From Rhodanobacter sp. FDAARGOS 1247 (GTDB lineage: Bacteria > Pseudomonadota > Gammaproteobacteria > Xanthomonadales > Rhodanobacteraceae), in the NCBI RefSeq assembly GCF_016889805.1, contig NZ_CP069535.1, positions 62,001 to 126,000 on the forward strand: a DNA stretch of 64,000 nucleotides, read 5' to 3'. The number at the start of each line of letters is the position of its first letter. Position 1 is the first letter of the stretch. Below are positions 34,541-44,193 of the stretch, piece by piece. A program made the translations under genes and the position numbers. The notes beneath the pieces were generated by a model, which saw only the letters and a program-made list of their open reading frames with translations, was not told the origin of the DNA and made no database searches.

Positions 34541-34693
34541 CTTTTGCTCCTCCCCCTGCAGCGCAGGGGGAGGTGGGGAGGGGGTAACGCTTTTGCTCTT
34601 GGCTTCTTGGCTGGCTGGAGGGCTTCACCCCTCCCCAACCCTCCCCTGCACGTCCCGCAAGGGGACTTCCTTCGGTCGCAGGGGAGGGAGCGC
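34541..34693. repeat. Palindromic intergenic repeat between adaptor and RND genes
   Basis: CTCCCCCTGC-AGC-GCAGGGGGAG (about 34548-34570) is a strong hairpin. It is followed about 80 bases on by an inverted CCCCTCCCCAACCCTCCCCTGC segment pairing with GCAGGGGAGGG around 34680. It belongs to the same family as the tandem copies at 45206-45479 and the single copy at 54912. It spans nearly the whole space between the adaptor and pump genes and may attenuate or process the operon mRNA. Confidence 0.7.
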
Positions 34694-34697
34694 ATCG

Positions 34698-35939
34698 TCA
34701 GCCTTGCGGTCGTTTCGGCGCAGCCGCGGCGGCCAGCTCCACGTCCTGTTTCGGTGCGGCGGCGTCACGCTCGACCAGGGCCTTGTCCGCCGCTTCCAGC
34801 CGGTAGCTCATCGCCACCTTCTGCGGATTGACCTCGACGCCGGGGCGCACGCGCTGCAGGCCGTTGACCACCACCAGGTCGCTCGGCTGCACGCCGCTGT
34901 CGATCACGCGCAGGCCGTGGAACAAGGCACCGGTGTCCACCTTGCGGTATTGCACCTTGTGCTCCTTGTCGACCACGTAGACGAACTGGTTGCCGAGGTC
35001 GGTGCCGATGGCGCGGTCATCCACCAGCACGCGCGGCTTCGCCTGGCCGCTCTGCAGCTGCACGCGGGCATACAGGCCCGGCGTGTACAGGCCGTCGGCG
35101 TTGTCGAACACCGCGCGCAGGCGCATCGTGCCGGAGCCGGTGTGCAGCTGGTTGTCGACGAAGTCGAGGCGGCCCTCATGCGGGTAACCGGATTCGTCGG
35201 CCAGGCCCATCGCCGCCTCGATCCGCGCGTTGTGGCCCGCCTGCTTCGCGCTGGCGCGCAGGTGGTCGAGCTTCAGCCAGGTCTGCTCGTCGACGTCGAA
35301 GTAGACATAGACCGGGTTTACCGAGACCACGCTGGTCAGCACGTCGTTGCTGGTGACCAGGTTGCCGGGAGTGACGCGGGCGTTGCTGACGCGGCCGTCG
35401 ATCGGCGAGCGCACCTTGGTGAAGTCCAGGTTCAACCGCGCCGCGGCCAGGGCGGCGGTGGCCGCACCGAGCTGGGCCCGCGCGCTTTGCGCGGTGGTGT
35501 CCTGACGATCGGCTTCCTGCTTCGCGATCGCGTGCTGGGCCAGCAGCATTTCGGCGCGGCGCTGGTTGGTCTGCGCCAGGTTCAGTTCGGCCTTCGCCTG
35601 CGCCTGGTTGGCGACCAGCCGGTCGACTTCGGCCTGGTACGGGCGGGCGTCGAGCTGGAACAGCACGTCGCCCTTGTGCACCAGTGCGCCTTCCTGGAAG
35701 TGCACCGACTCGACGAAGCCGCCGACCCGCGGCTGCACCTGCACCGTGTTGACTGCTTCCAGCCGGCCGGTGAAATCGGCGCTGTCACTGACCTTGCGGG
35801 TCAGCGCCTGGGCCACGGTGACTTCGGGCGGCGGACCGCCAGCGGGGGTTTGTGCCTGGCTGTCGGTGCCGTGCAGCAGCACCCAGCTGCCCAGCACGGT
35901 AACGGCGATCAGGGGGACCAGCATCCATTGTTTTTTCAT
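34698..35939 (-). CDS. RND efflux periplasmic adaptor (MFP)
   Basis: A 413-residue membrane-fusion protein. An N-terminal anchor (WMLVPLIAVTVLGSWVLL) is followed by the lipoyl half-motif VQPRVGGFVESVHFQEGALVHKGDVLFQLD. A coiled-coil hairpin follows (residues 105-165), then the second lipoyl half TKVRSPIDGRVSNARVTPG and the beta-barrel. GGGAGC lies about nine bases before the ATG at 35939. It is first in the operon MFP-RND-OMF-SDR. A LysR gene is divergent 143 bases away and is the likely regulator. Substrates cannot be told from sequence. Confidence 0.93.
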   Translation of the reverse strand: MKKQWMLVPLIAVTVLGSWVLLHGTDSQAQTPAGGPPPEVTVAQALTRKVSDSADFTGRLEAVNTVQVQPRVGGFVESVHFQEGALVHKGDVLFQLDARPYQAEVDRLVANQAQAKAELNLAQTNQRRAEMLLAQHAIAKQEADRQDTTAQSARAQLGAATAALAAARLNLDFTKVRSPIDGRVSNARVTPGNLVTSNDVLTSVVSVNPVYVYFDVDEQTWLKLDHLRASAKQAGHNARIEAAMGLADESGYPHEGRLDFVDNQLHTGSGTMRLRAVFDNADGLYTPGLYARVQLQSGQAKPRVLVDDRAIGTDLGNQFVYVVDKEHKVQYRKVDTGALFHGLRVIDSGVQPSDLVVVNGLQRVRPGVEVNPQKVAMSYRLEAADKALVERDAAAPKQDVELAAAAAPKRPQG

Positions 35940-36082
35940 CTTGCGCTCCCAGAACCTTGGTGACCGGGCAGGGGATTCCCGGCGAGGGTCGAGAGAATAG
36001 GTGTACTTCCCGGTATAGAAAACCCGGTTCTTGCGCATTACACTCGTGCGTCCCAGTCACGAATCGACGAGGAATTGAAGCA

Positions 36083-37045
36083 ATGGAAGACTTTTCCGCC
36101 ATATCGACCTTCGTCCGCGTGGTCGAAGCCAAGAGTTTCGCCGCCGCCGCCAGCCAGCTGGGCATGACCCCTTCCGGCGTCAGCCGGGCGGTTTCCCGGC
36201 TGGAAACCCAGCTTGGCGCCCGGCTGCTGTTCCGCTCCACCCGGTCCCTGCGCCTGACCGACGATGGGGCCTCGTTCCACGCACGTTGCAAGGAGATCCT
36301 CGCTGATCTGGCCGAAGCCACCGAGGCGCTGAACTTTGCCAACAGCAAGCCGACCGGCAAGCTGCGGGTGGGCATCTCGCTGTCGGTAGGCCGCGCCGCG
36401 GTGATCCCGCGGCTGACCGAGTTCGAGCAGCGCTACCCGGACATCCGGCTGGAGCTGTCGATGAGCGACTCGCCGGCGGATCTCAATGGCGAGGGCCTGG
36501 ATTGCGCCATTCGTGTCGGCGAGCTGGAGGATTCCAGCCTGATCGCACGCAAGATCGGCTACCTCAGCAACGTCGTGTGCGCCTCGCCCGAGTATTTGCG
36601 CAAACACGGCGCGCCGCGCAGCATCGAGGACCTGAAGGACCACCGCTGCATCAACTACGTCTACCCGAACGGCCGTCCGCGCCAGTGGCAGTTCGACACG
36701 CCGGGCGGACAGATGAGCGTGGACATCGACGCGCACATGCTGATCAACGACGGCGAATCGGTGCTGCAGGCGGTGGCGGCCGGCATGGGCATCACCCAGA
36801 TGCCGCGCATGATGGCGGCTTGCATGCTGGACAAGGGCATGCTCGAACTGGTGATGACCGACACCCGGTCGACCGGCAAGCCGGTGTGGATCGTCTACCC
36901 GCAGAAGAAGCACCTGTCCGCCCGGGTGCAGGCCTTCATCGAGTGGGTGCGCGAGCTGTTCGACCGCACCAACCAGTGCACGGCCGGAGCGCCGAAGGCC
37001 ATGCCGAAGCCGCTGCGCAAGGAAGCGCTGGTCGAAGCGGCGTAG
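36083..37045 (+). CDS. LysR family regulator, divergent from efflux operon
   Basis: A 320-residue LysR protein. The N-terminal winged HTH is EDFSAISTFVRVVEAKSFAAAASQLGMTPSGVSRAVSRLE, in shortened form: VVEAKSFAAAASQLGMT then SGVSRAVSRLE. The effector domain follows (residues 90-300) with the QPHPDIRLEL-like strand YPDIRLELSMSD. GAGGA lies eight bases before the ATG. It is divergent from the RND operon with a 143-base gap, the arrangement typical of a local efflux regulator such as MexT-like or AaeR-like proteins. It ends 19 bases before the convergent uppP. Confidence 0.92.
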   Translation: MEDFSAISTFVRVVEAKSFAAAASQLGMTPSGVSRAVSRLETQLGARLLFRSTRSLRLTDDGASFHARCKEILADLAEATEALNFANSKPTGKLRVGISLSVGRAAVIPRLTEFEQRYPDIRLELSMSDSPADLNGEGLDCAIRVGELEDSSLIARKIGYLSNVVCASPEYLRKHGAPRSIEDLKDHRCINYVYPNGRPRQWQFDTPGGQMSVDIDAHMLINDGESVLQAVAAGMGITQMPRMMAACMLDKGMLELVMTDTRSTGKPVWIVYPQKKHLSARVQAFIEWVRELFDRTNQCTAGAPKAMPKPLRKEALVEAA

Positions 37046-37064
37046 GAACGATCGCGCCGGGGCC

Positions 37065-37862
37065 TCAGGCTCCGGCGGGCACCAGCAACAGCAGGGCCGC
37101 GCCGAACGCGATGCGGTAGATCGCGAACGGGGTGAAGGTGTGCGCGCGGATGTAGCCGAGCAGCCACTTCACCGCGATGAAGGCCACGATGGCCGAGACC
37201 ACGAAGCCGACCAGCAGGGCGGTCCAGTCCTCGTGCACCGCGCCGCCGTCCTTGACCACCTTCAGCAGTTCGTAGCCGGTGGCTGCGTACATGGTGGGAA
37301 TGCCGACAAGGAAGGCGAACTCGGTGGCCGCGGCGCGGTTGCTGGTGCCGAACAGCATCGCCGCGAAGATCGTCGCCGCCGAACGCGAGGTGCCGGGGAA
37401 GATGCCGGCGATCATCTGCGCGATGCCGACCAGGATCGCCACCCGCCAGGTCACCTCGCTGCGGTCGGGCTGGCGCTCGGCCAGCCGCTCGGCGGCGATC
37501 ATCCACAGGCCGCCGACCACCAGCGCCCACGCGATCGGGGTCACCTTCTCCGGCAGCTTGAAACCCAGCTTCACCGCGATGAAGCCGAGCACGGCGGTGA
37601 TCGCGAAGGCGACGGCCAGCTTCAGCAGGTAGTCGCGGTTGACCGGATCGCGCCATTGCGTCAGCAGCTGCCAGATGCGCTTCCAGTAGATCAGCGTCAC
37701 CGCCAGGATCGCGCCGGCCTGGATGCCGATGTTGAACAGGTCCGAGCGGGCGCCCAGCCCGAACTTCTCCGCGATCAGCAGGTGGCCGGTCGAGGAGATC
37801 GGCAGGAATTCGGTGATGCCTTCGATGATGCCGAGCAGGATGACGTGGAGCAGATCGATCAC
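37065..37862 (-). CDS. uppP: Undecaprenyl-diphosphatase
   Basis: A 265-residue polytopic protein matching UppP/BacA. It has the two signature motifs: EGITEFLPISSTGHLL near the N-terminus (catalytic Glu and Ser/His) and PGTSRSAAT near residue 170 (catalytic Arg). It dephosphorylates undecaprenyl pyrophosphate for cell-wall synthesis and confers bacitracin tolerance. I use the GTG at 37862 because UppP proteins begin within a few residues of this point; the open frame continues upstream without protein-like sequence. Confidence 0.95.
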   Translation of the reverse strand: MIDLLHVILLGIIEGITEFLPISSTGHLLIAEKFGLGARSDLFNIGIQAGAILAVTLIYWKRIWQLLTQWRDPVNRDYLLKLAVAFAITAVLGFIAVKLGFKLPEKVTPIAWALVVGGLWMIAAERLAERQPDRSEVTWRVAILVGIAQMIAGIFPGTSRSAATIFAAMLFGTSNRAAATEFAFLVGIPTMYAATGYELLKVVKDGGAVHEDWTALLVGFVVSAIVAFIAVKWLLGYIRAHTFTPFAIYRIAFGAALLLLVPAGA

Positions 37863-37975
37863 GGGTAAGTCCGTTGCGTGGATGGAGTGCGCCGGCTGGC
37901 AGCAGGCGCCATAGCTTACGGGTTTTGCCCCCGTGGTGGCGTGCGGCCAGGGGGCATCGGCATCGAACGGACCGC

Positions 37976-38022
37976 GCACTGGAACGGTGCAAAGCCCGCA
38001 GGGCCGCGCGTGCGACTGGTGC
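37976..38022. promoter_or_regulatory. Candidate NtrC binding sites upstream of the porin-glnK operon
   Basis: GCACTGGAACGGTGC (37976-37990) fits the NtrC consensus spacing GCAC-N7-GTGC exactly. A second weaker 15-mer ending TGGTGC lies at 38008-38022. Both sit 76-122 bases upstream of the sigma-54 promoter at 38098, a normal enhancer distance. The rest of 37863-38097 shows no gene. Confidence 0.55.
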
Positions 38023-38097
38023 GAATGCTCCTGCGAATGCTCCATGGCGGCGGCCCGGCTGCAGCCGGGATCGGGCTGCAGCAAGGCCTGCGCCCGC

Positions 38098-38113
38098 TGG
38101 CACGCGGCTTGCT
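38098..38113 (+). promoter_or_regulatory. Sigma-54 promoter of torF porin-glnK-amtB
   Basis: TGGCACGCGGCTTGCT is a full consensus sigma-54 promoter, with GG (38099-38100) and GC (38111-38112) ten bases apart. Transcription should begin near 38124, leaving a leader of about 88 bases before the porin gene. It matches the glnA promoter at 40793 in 14 of 16 positions. Confidence 0.9.
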
Positions 38114-38211
38114 GAAGCGGCTTGAGGGTCATGCGCAGCGCGACCCGATGAAGATGTATGGACGTCTGGACGTCCATCTGCCGCAAGCCACCAGCGCAAG
38201 GGGATGAGTTC

Positions 38212-39313
<1,102 letters not shown>

Positions 39314-39335
39314 CCCGCACCGCGTGAGGTTTTCC

Positions 39336-40658
39336 ATGAAAGAGATCAAGTTCCCCCGCGCCCTCGCCGCGGGCCTGGTGCTGGCCCTGCTCGCGCCGAT
39401 GCTGCATGCCGAGGCCGCCGTGCCGGTGGTCGACAAGGGCGACGTGGCGTGGATGCTCACCTCCACCTTGCTGGTCCTGCTGATGACCGTGCCGGGGCTG
39501 GCGCTGTTCTACGGCGGCCTGGTGCGTTCGAAGAACGTGCTGTCGGTGCTGATGCAGGTGATGACGGTGTTCTCGCTGCTGCTGCTGTTGTGGGTGGCCT
39601 ACGGCTACAGCCTCGCGTTCAGCGGCGGCGGCGCGCTGATCGGCAACTTCGACAAGCTGTTCCTGCACGGCGTCACGAAGGACACGCTGGCCGCCACCTT
39701 CAGCGCGGGCGTGGCCTTGCCGGAATACGTGTTCGTGGCGTTCCAGGCCACCTTCGCCGGCATCACCGGTGCGCTGATCGTGGGTTCGTTCGCCGAGCGC
39801 ATGCGTTTTCGCGCGGTGCTGCTGTTCGCGGCGATCTGGTTCACCTTCGCCTACCTGCCGATCGCGCACATGGTCTGGTACGGACCGGACGGCTACCTGT
39901 TTGCGAAGGGCGCGCTGGACTTTGCCGGCGGCACGGTGGTGCACATCAACGCGGGCGTGGCCGGTCTGGTCGGCGCCTACCTGGTCGGCCCGCGACTGGG
40001 TTTCGGCCGCGAGCCGATGAAGCCGCACAACGTGACCTTCACCATGATCGGCGCGGCGCTGCTGTGGGTGGGCTGGTTCGGCTTCAACGCCGGCTCCAAC
40101 CTGGAAGCGAACGCGGGCGCGGCGCTGGCCTTCATCAATACCTTGCTGGCCGCGGCGGCGGCGGTGCTGGCGTGGCTGGCGGTGGAGGCGATCATGCGCG
40201 GCCACGCCTCGATGGTCGGCGGCGCCTCCGGCGCGGTGGCCGGCCTGGTCGGCATCACCCCGGCCTGCGGCACGGTGGGTCCGATGGGTGCGATCGTGAT
40301 CGGGGCGCTGGCCAGTGTCTGCTGCGTGTGGGGCGTCACCGGGCTGAAGCGCCTGTTGCGGGCGGACGACGCGCTGGACGTGTTCGGCGTGCACGGCATC
40401 GGCGGCATCGTGGGCGCGCTGCTGACCGGCGTGTTCACCGCACCGGCGCTGGGCGGCACCGGCGCGGCGGGCTTTTCGATCGCCCACCAGCTCGGCGTGC
40501 AGGCGTTGGGCGTGGGCATCACCGTGGCGTGGAGCGGGCTGGTCTCGATACTGGCCTGGTTCGCGGTCAAGGCTGTGTTCGGCCTGCGCGTCCCCGGCGA
40601 TGCCGAGCGCGAGGGGCTGGACATCACCACCCACGGCGAAAGCGCCTACGATGTCTGA
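39336..40658 (+). CDS. amtB: Ammonium transporter
   Basis: A 440-residue Amt protein. A signal-like N-terminus ([17 protein letters not shown]) is followed by about eleven membrane helices. Signature blocks are [14 protein letters not shown], a [20 protein letters not shown] segment with one pore histidine, and [18 protein letters not shown] with the second. I start at the ATG at 39336, with GAGG about nine bases upstream; the in-frame ATG at 39303 lies within the glnK end. It conducts ammonium into the cell and is regulated by GlnK. Confidence 0.95.
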   Translation: MKEIKFPRALAAGLVLALLAPMLHAEAAVPVVDKGDVAWMLTSTLLVLLMTVPGLALFYGGLVRSKNVLSVLMQVMTVFSLLLLLWVAYGYSLAFSGGGALIGNFDKLFLHGVTKDTLAATFSAGVALPEYVFVAFQATFAGITGALIVGSFAERMRFRAVLLFAAIWFTFAYLPIAHMVWYGPDGYLFAKGALDFAGGTVVHINAGVAGLVGAYLVGPRLGFGREPMKPHNVTFTMIGAALLWVGWFGFNAGSNLEANAGAALAFINTLLAAAAAVLAWLAVEAIMRGHASMVGGASGAVAGLVGITPACGTVGPMGAIVIGALASVCCVWGVTGLKRLLRADDALDVFGVHGIGGIVGALLTGVFTAPALGGTGAAGFSIAHQLGVQALGVGITVAWSGLVSILAWFAVKAVFGLRVPGDAEREGLDITTHGESAYDV

Positions 40659-40688
40659 GCTGGCCGGCCGGCCCGGATGAGTGTCAGT

Positions 40689-40721
40689 ATTGGTGCAACA
40701 GCCCAAGGCCGTTGCACCAAT
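40689..40721. promoter_or_regulatory. Facing NtrC half-sites upstream of glnA
   Basis: ATTGGTGCAA (40689-40698) and TTGCACCAAT (40712-40721) are perfect 10-base inverted repeats with a 13-base gap. Each contains the GGTGC/GCACC half-site of NtrC. They lie about 70-105 bases upstream of the sigma-54 promoter at 40793, a standard enhancer position. The same TTGCACCA motif recurs at the ntrB promoter. Confidence 0.7.
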
Positions 40722-40792
40722 ACGCGGCATCCGGCTGCGCCCGGAATACCAGGAAAGCCCGCCAGGCCTTGTCCCGCAAGGATTCCGGCCAT

Positions 40793-40808
40793 TGGCACGG
40801 GGCTTGCT
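40793..40808 (+). promoter_or_regulatory. Sigma-54 promoter of glnA
   Basis: TGGCACGGGGCTTGCT has GG (40794-40795) and GC (40806-40807) ten bases apart and a full consensus. It lies about 35 bases before the glnA ATG, so transcription starts near 40819. NtrC bound at 40689-40721 is the expected activator. Confidence 0.92.
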
Positions 40809-40843
40809 CAAACCCGTCCATCATCCATCGCCGAGGTTGCTCC

Positions 40844-42253
40844 ATGTCCGCCAACAAAGTGCTCGACCTGATCCAGGAACACGAGGTCGAGTTCGTCGAC
40901 TTCCGTTTCGCCGACATGCTCGGCGTGCACCACCACGTCACCTTCCCGGCCCACGCGATCGACGAATCGACGTTCGAGGACGGCAAGATGTTCGACGGTT
41001 CCTCGATCACCGGCTGGAAGGGCATCAACGAGTCGGACATGATCCTGCTGCCCGATCCGGACACCGCCCACCTCGACCCGTTCAGTGCGCACGTGCAGCT
41101 GATCCTGCACTGCGACGTGCTGGAGCCGTCGACGATGCAGGCCTACGGCCGCGACCCGCGCTCGATCGCCAAGCGCGGCGAGGCGTTCCTGAAATCCACC
41201 GGCATCGCCGACACCGCGTTCTTCGGCCCCGAGCCCGAGTTCTTCATCTTCGACTCGGTGCGCTGGCAGAACGACCCGGGCCGCGTGTTCTACGAGATCG
41301 GTTCGGAAGAAGCGGCGTGGTCGTCGCGCTACAAGTACGACGGCAGCAACACCGGCCACCGTCCGGGCGTGAAGGGCGGCTACTTCCCGGTCAGCCCGGT
41401 CGACTCGCTGGGCGACCTGCGCGCGGACATGTGCAAGGTGCTCGAATCGCTGGGCCAGACCGTCGAAGTGCACCACCACGAAGTGGCGAACGCGGGCCAG
41501 TGCGAGATCGGCGTGAAGTTCAACACGCTGGTGAAGAAGGCCGACGAACTGATGACGATGAAGTACGTCATCAAGAACGTGGCGCACCAGAACGGCAAGA
41601 CCGTCACCTTCATGCCCAAGCCGCTGGTCGGCGACAACGGCAGCGGCATGCACGTGCACCAGTCGCTGGCGAAGAACGGCGAGAACCTGTTCGCCGGCGA
41701 TCTCTACGGCGGCCTCAGCCAGACCGCGCTGTGGTACATCGGCGGCATCTTCAAGCACGCCCGCGCGATCAACGCGTTCGCCAACTCCACCACCAACAGC
41801 TACAAGCGCCTGGTGCCGGGCTTCGAGGCGCCGGTGATGCTGGCGTACTCGGCGCGCAACCGCTCGGCGAGCTGCCGCATCCCGTACGTGGCCAGCCCCA
41901 AGGGTCGCCGCATCGAGGTGCGCTTCCCCGATCCGATGAACTCCGGCTACCTGGTGTTCACCGCGCTGATGATGGCCGGCCTGGACGGCATCATCAACAA
42001 GATCGACCCGGGCGCGCCGGCCGACAAGGACCTCTACGACCTGCCGCCGGAAGAGGAGAAGAACATCCCGCAGGTCTGCTCCAGCCTCGACGCCGCGCTG
42101 GAAGCGCTGGACAAGGATCGCGAGTTCCTGAAGGCCGGCGGCGTGTTCACCGACGACTTCATCGACGCCTACATCGAGGTGAAGATGAAGGAAGTCACCA
42201 AGTACCGCGCCAGCACCCATCCGCTGGAATTCCAGATGTACTACTCGCTCTGA
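40844..42253 (+). CDS. glnA: Type I glutamine synthetase
   Basis: A 469-residue protein, the usual length for GlnA of the GSI-beta type. Recognisable blocks are [17 protein letters not shown], the metal site EPEFFIFD, the ATP site [11 protein letters not shown], and [11 protein letters not shown]. The adenylylation region is [14 protein letters not shown], with the Tyr in LYDLPP near residue 397. It assimilates ammonium into glutamine. Expressed from its own sigma-54 promoter, with glnK-amtB upstream and ntrBC downstream. Confidence 0.97.
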   Translation: MSANKVLDLIQEHEVEFVDFRFADMLGVHHHVTFPAHAIDESTFEDGKMFDGSSITGWKGINESDMILLPDPDTAHLDPFSAHVQLILHCDVLEPSTMQAYGRDPRSIAKRGEAFLKSTGIADTAFFGPEPEFFIFDSVRWQNDPGRVFYEIGSEEAAWSSRYKYDGSNTGHRPGVKGGYFPVSPVDSLGDLRADMCKVLESLGQTVEVHHHEVANAGQCEIGVKFNTLVKKADELMTMKYVIKNVAHQNGKTVTFMPKPLVGDNGSGMHVHQSLAKNGENLFAGDLYGGLSQTALWYIGGIFKHARAINAFANSTTNSYKRLVPGFEAPVMLAYSARNRSASCRIPYVASPKGRRIEVRFPDPMNSGYLVFTALMMAGLDGIINKIDPGAPADKDLYDLPPEEEKNIPQVCSSLDAALEALDKDREFLKAGGVFTDDFIDAYIEVKMKEVTKYRASTHPLEFQMYYSL

Positions 42254-42278
42254 GCGAGGCTGGCGAGTGTCGAAAAAG

Positions 42279-42304
42279 CGGGCGCTGCGGCGCCCGTTTT
42301 TTTT
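42279..42304 (+). terminator. Rho-independent terminator after glnA
   Basis: CGGGCGC-TGCG-GCGCCCG is a perfect 7-base stem with a 4-base loop, directly followed by eight T residues. It ends 50 bases after the glnA stop and separates glnA from the convergent gene. Confidence 0.93.
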
Positions 42305-42364
42305 GGAAACGATGCGGCTGTCCGCGACTGGCCGCCCGAGCCTCGCGACGCCGGAGTCGAGCGA

Positions 42365-42976
42365 TCAGTAGCCCACCGTGAAGCGTCGCCGCGAGTGCTT
42401 CGGGGTTTCCAGTTCATCGACGAGGGCGATCGCATAGTCCTCCATCGAGATCCAGCTCTTGCCGTTCGCATCGCTGAGCAACGGGTCGGTGCCGAGGCGG
42501 AACTTGCCGGTGCGCTCGCCGGGGACGAATTCGGCCGACGGCGACAGGAAGGTCCAGTCGAGTTCGTGCTCGCCGCGCAAGGCATCGAGGAAGCGGCGGC
42601 CGCCTTCGGCCTCCGGCCGATACGCCGCGGGAAAGCCGGGCGCGTCGAGCAGCATGTGGCCCGGCGCCACCTCCAGCGTGGCGGCGCCGCCGACTACCAG
42701 CAGCCGCGTGACCCCGGCCTGCTTCACCGCGGCGAGCAACGCGGCAGCGTCGGTGCTGGCGAACTTCAGCGCACTGATCACCGCGTCGTGGCCGGCCAGC
42801 AGCGGCACCAGTTGCGCGGGCTGGCCGGCGTCGGCGTTCTTCAACACCAGACCCGGCTGGCCGGCCAGCTTGCCGGTGTCGCGGGCGATGCCGGTGACGC
42901 GATGGCCACGGCGCAGCAGTTCGGCCAGCAGGCGCGAGCCGACGCGTCCGCTGACGCCAAGCAGGACGATGTTCAT
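42365..42976 (-). CDS. NAD(P)H-binding (NmrA-like SDR) protein
   Basis: A 203-residue atypical SDR with the cofactor motif GVSGRVGSRL at the N-terminus, GHDAVISAL and the strand VTRLLVVGGAATLEV. This is the NAD(P)-binding DUF-like group (COG2910 type) that lacks a clear YxxxK triad. Its substrate is unknown; relatives act as flavin or ketone reductases or as sensors. It is convergent with glnA across the terminator and divergent from the dioxygenase gene. Confidence 0.82.
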   Translation of the reverse strand: MNIVLLGVSGRVGSRLLAELLRRGHRVTGIARDTGKLAGQPGLVLKNADAGQPAQLVPLLAGHDAVISALKFASTDAAALLAAVKQAGVTRLLVVGGAATLEVAPGHMLLDAPGFPAAYRPEAEGGRRFLDALRGEHELDWTFLSPSAEFVPGERTGKFRLGTDPLLSDANGKSWISMEDYAIALVDELETPKHSRRRFTVGY

Positions 42977-43094
42977 GATGGTGTTCCTGTGCCGGCCACG
43001 CGCGGTTTGCCGATGGCGCCGCGTCGATGATCACGCGAGACTAACGCCGCCAATGTAAGCAATGCGTGGATGACGGACACAGGTGGACGCCGCA

Positions 43095-43889
43095 ATGCCA
43101 GACCGGAATAGTTCGCCCCGGATGCCGACCATCTTCTTCGGCCACGGCAATCCGATGAATGCGTTGCACGAGAACGACTGGAGCCGCGGCTGGGCCGCGA
43201 TCGGCCGGCGCCTGCCGCGCCCGCGCGCGGTGCTGTCGGTGTCGGCGCACTGGTATCTGCCGGCCACCTTGCTCACCGCGATGGCCAGGCCGCGCACGAT
43301 CCACGACTTCGGCGGCTTCCCGCGCGAGCTGTTCGAGGTGCAGTACCCGGCGCCGGGCGACCTCGACCTGGTGCATCGCGTGCGCGAACTGCTGCAGCCG
43401 CTGGACGTGGAGGAGGATCGCTCATGGGGGCTGGACCACGGCACCTGGTCGGTGCTGCGCCATGTCTATCCCGACGCCGACGTGCCGGTGGTGCAGCTGT
43501 CCATCGACGAGTCGCAGCCGCCGGCGTTCCACTACGGCCTGGGCCGATTGCTGCGACCGCTGCGCGACGAAGGCATCCTGCTGATCGGCAGTGGCGACGT
43601 GGTGCACAACCTGCACGCCTATGCGTGGGGCCGGCATCCGGCCGAGCCGTTCGACTGGGCGCTGCGCTTCGAGGCGAAGGCGCGCGAGCTGATGCTGCAG
43701 GGCGACCATCATGCGCTGGTGGATTACCCCGCGCTGGGCCGCGATGCCGAACTGTCGATCCCTACGCCGGACCATTACCTGCCGCTGCTGTACGTGCTCG
43801 GCGCCAGCGACGAGGGCGACGCGGTGACATTCCCGGTCGAAGGCATGGACGGCGGCTCGATCTCGATGCTGAGCGTGCAGTTCGGCTGA
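43095..43889 (+). CDS. LigB-type class III extradiol dioxygenase (DODA/YgiD-like)
   Basis: A 264-residue protein: GHGNPMNAL near the start with the first histidine ligand, SAHWYLP with the second, the DHGTWSVLRHVYP block with a third conserved histidine, and SGDVVHNL further on. It belongs to the 4,5-DOPA extradiol dioxygenase family of stand-alone enzymes in proteobacteria; these contain zinc or iron, and the physiological substrate is unsettled. I start at the ATG at 43095, seven bases after AGGTGG. Confidence 0.88.
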   Translation: MPDRNSSPRMPTIFFGHGNPMNALHENDWSRGWAAIGRRLPRPRAVLSVSAHWYLPATLLTAMARPRTIHDFGGFPRELFEVQYPAPGDLDLVHRVRELLQPLDVEEDRSWGLDHGTWSVLRHVYPDADVPVVQLSIDESQPPAFHYGLGRLLRPLRDEGILLIGSGDVVHNLHAYAWGRHPAEPFDWALRFEAKARELMLQGDHHALVDYPALGRDAELSIPTPDHYLPLLYVLGASDEGDAVTFPVEGMDGGSISMLSVQFG

Positions 43890-43906
43890 GTCGTCCGCCG
43901 CAGGGA

Positions 43907-44071
43907 TCAGTCGCCGGCCTCGTTCGCCAGCCACGCCCGCGCGGTGCGGGTCTCCTGCATCGAGAGCTCGGGGTGCGCGTGGATGTCGGTGTACAGCGCT
44001 TCCAGTTGCGGCAGCAGGTCCTGCAGGTTGCCGGGCAGGGATTCGGTGGCAGGTGTGGGCTTCTCGTTCAT
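43907..44071 (-). pseudogene. Truncated M20 amidohydrolase remnant
   Basis: A minus-strand frame of 54 codons begins MNEKPTPATESL and continues LLPQLEALYTDIHAHPELSM and QETRTARAWLANEAGD before a stop. The HAHPELSMQE-x-RTA pattern is the N-terminal signature of M20 amidohydrolases, which are about 400-440 residues long. The rest of the gene is absent; the frame ends 18 bases from the dioxygenase stop. I read it as the 5' end of a deleted amidohydrolase gene. Confidence 0.65.
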
Positions 44072-44153
44072 GGTTCGGGTCCCCCGAGTCGATCGCCGAA
44101 AGCTACTCCACGGTGATCCTTCGCAGGTGAAGGCGACGCGCCCTGATCAACGG

Positions 44154-44193
44154 CATTGCACCAAAGCGGAACATTGTCCATAATGGTGCAATG
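44154..44193 (+). promoter_or_regulatory. Probable leaderless sigma-70 promoter of ntrBC between NtrC half-sites
   Basis: CATTGCACCA (44154-44163) and TGGTGCAATG (44184-44193) are perfect 10-base inverted repeats. TTGCAC (44156-44161) and CATAAT (44179-44184) are -35 and -10 boxes 17 bases apart. The expected start of transcription falls at about 44191, which is the A of the ntrB ATG, so the mRNA would be leaderless. NtrC bound here would cover -35 and start, giving autorepression. Confidence 0.65.
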
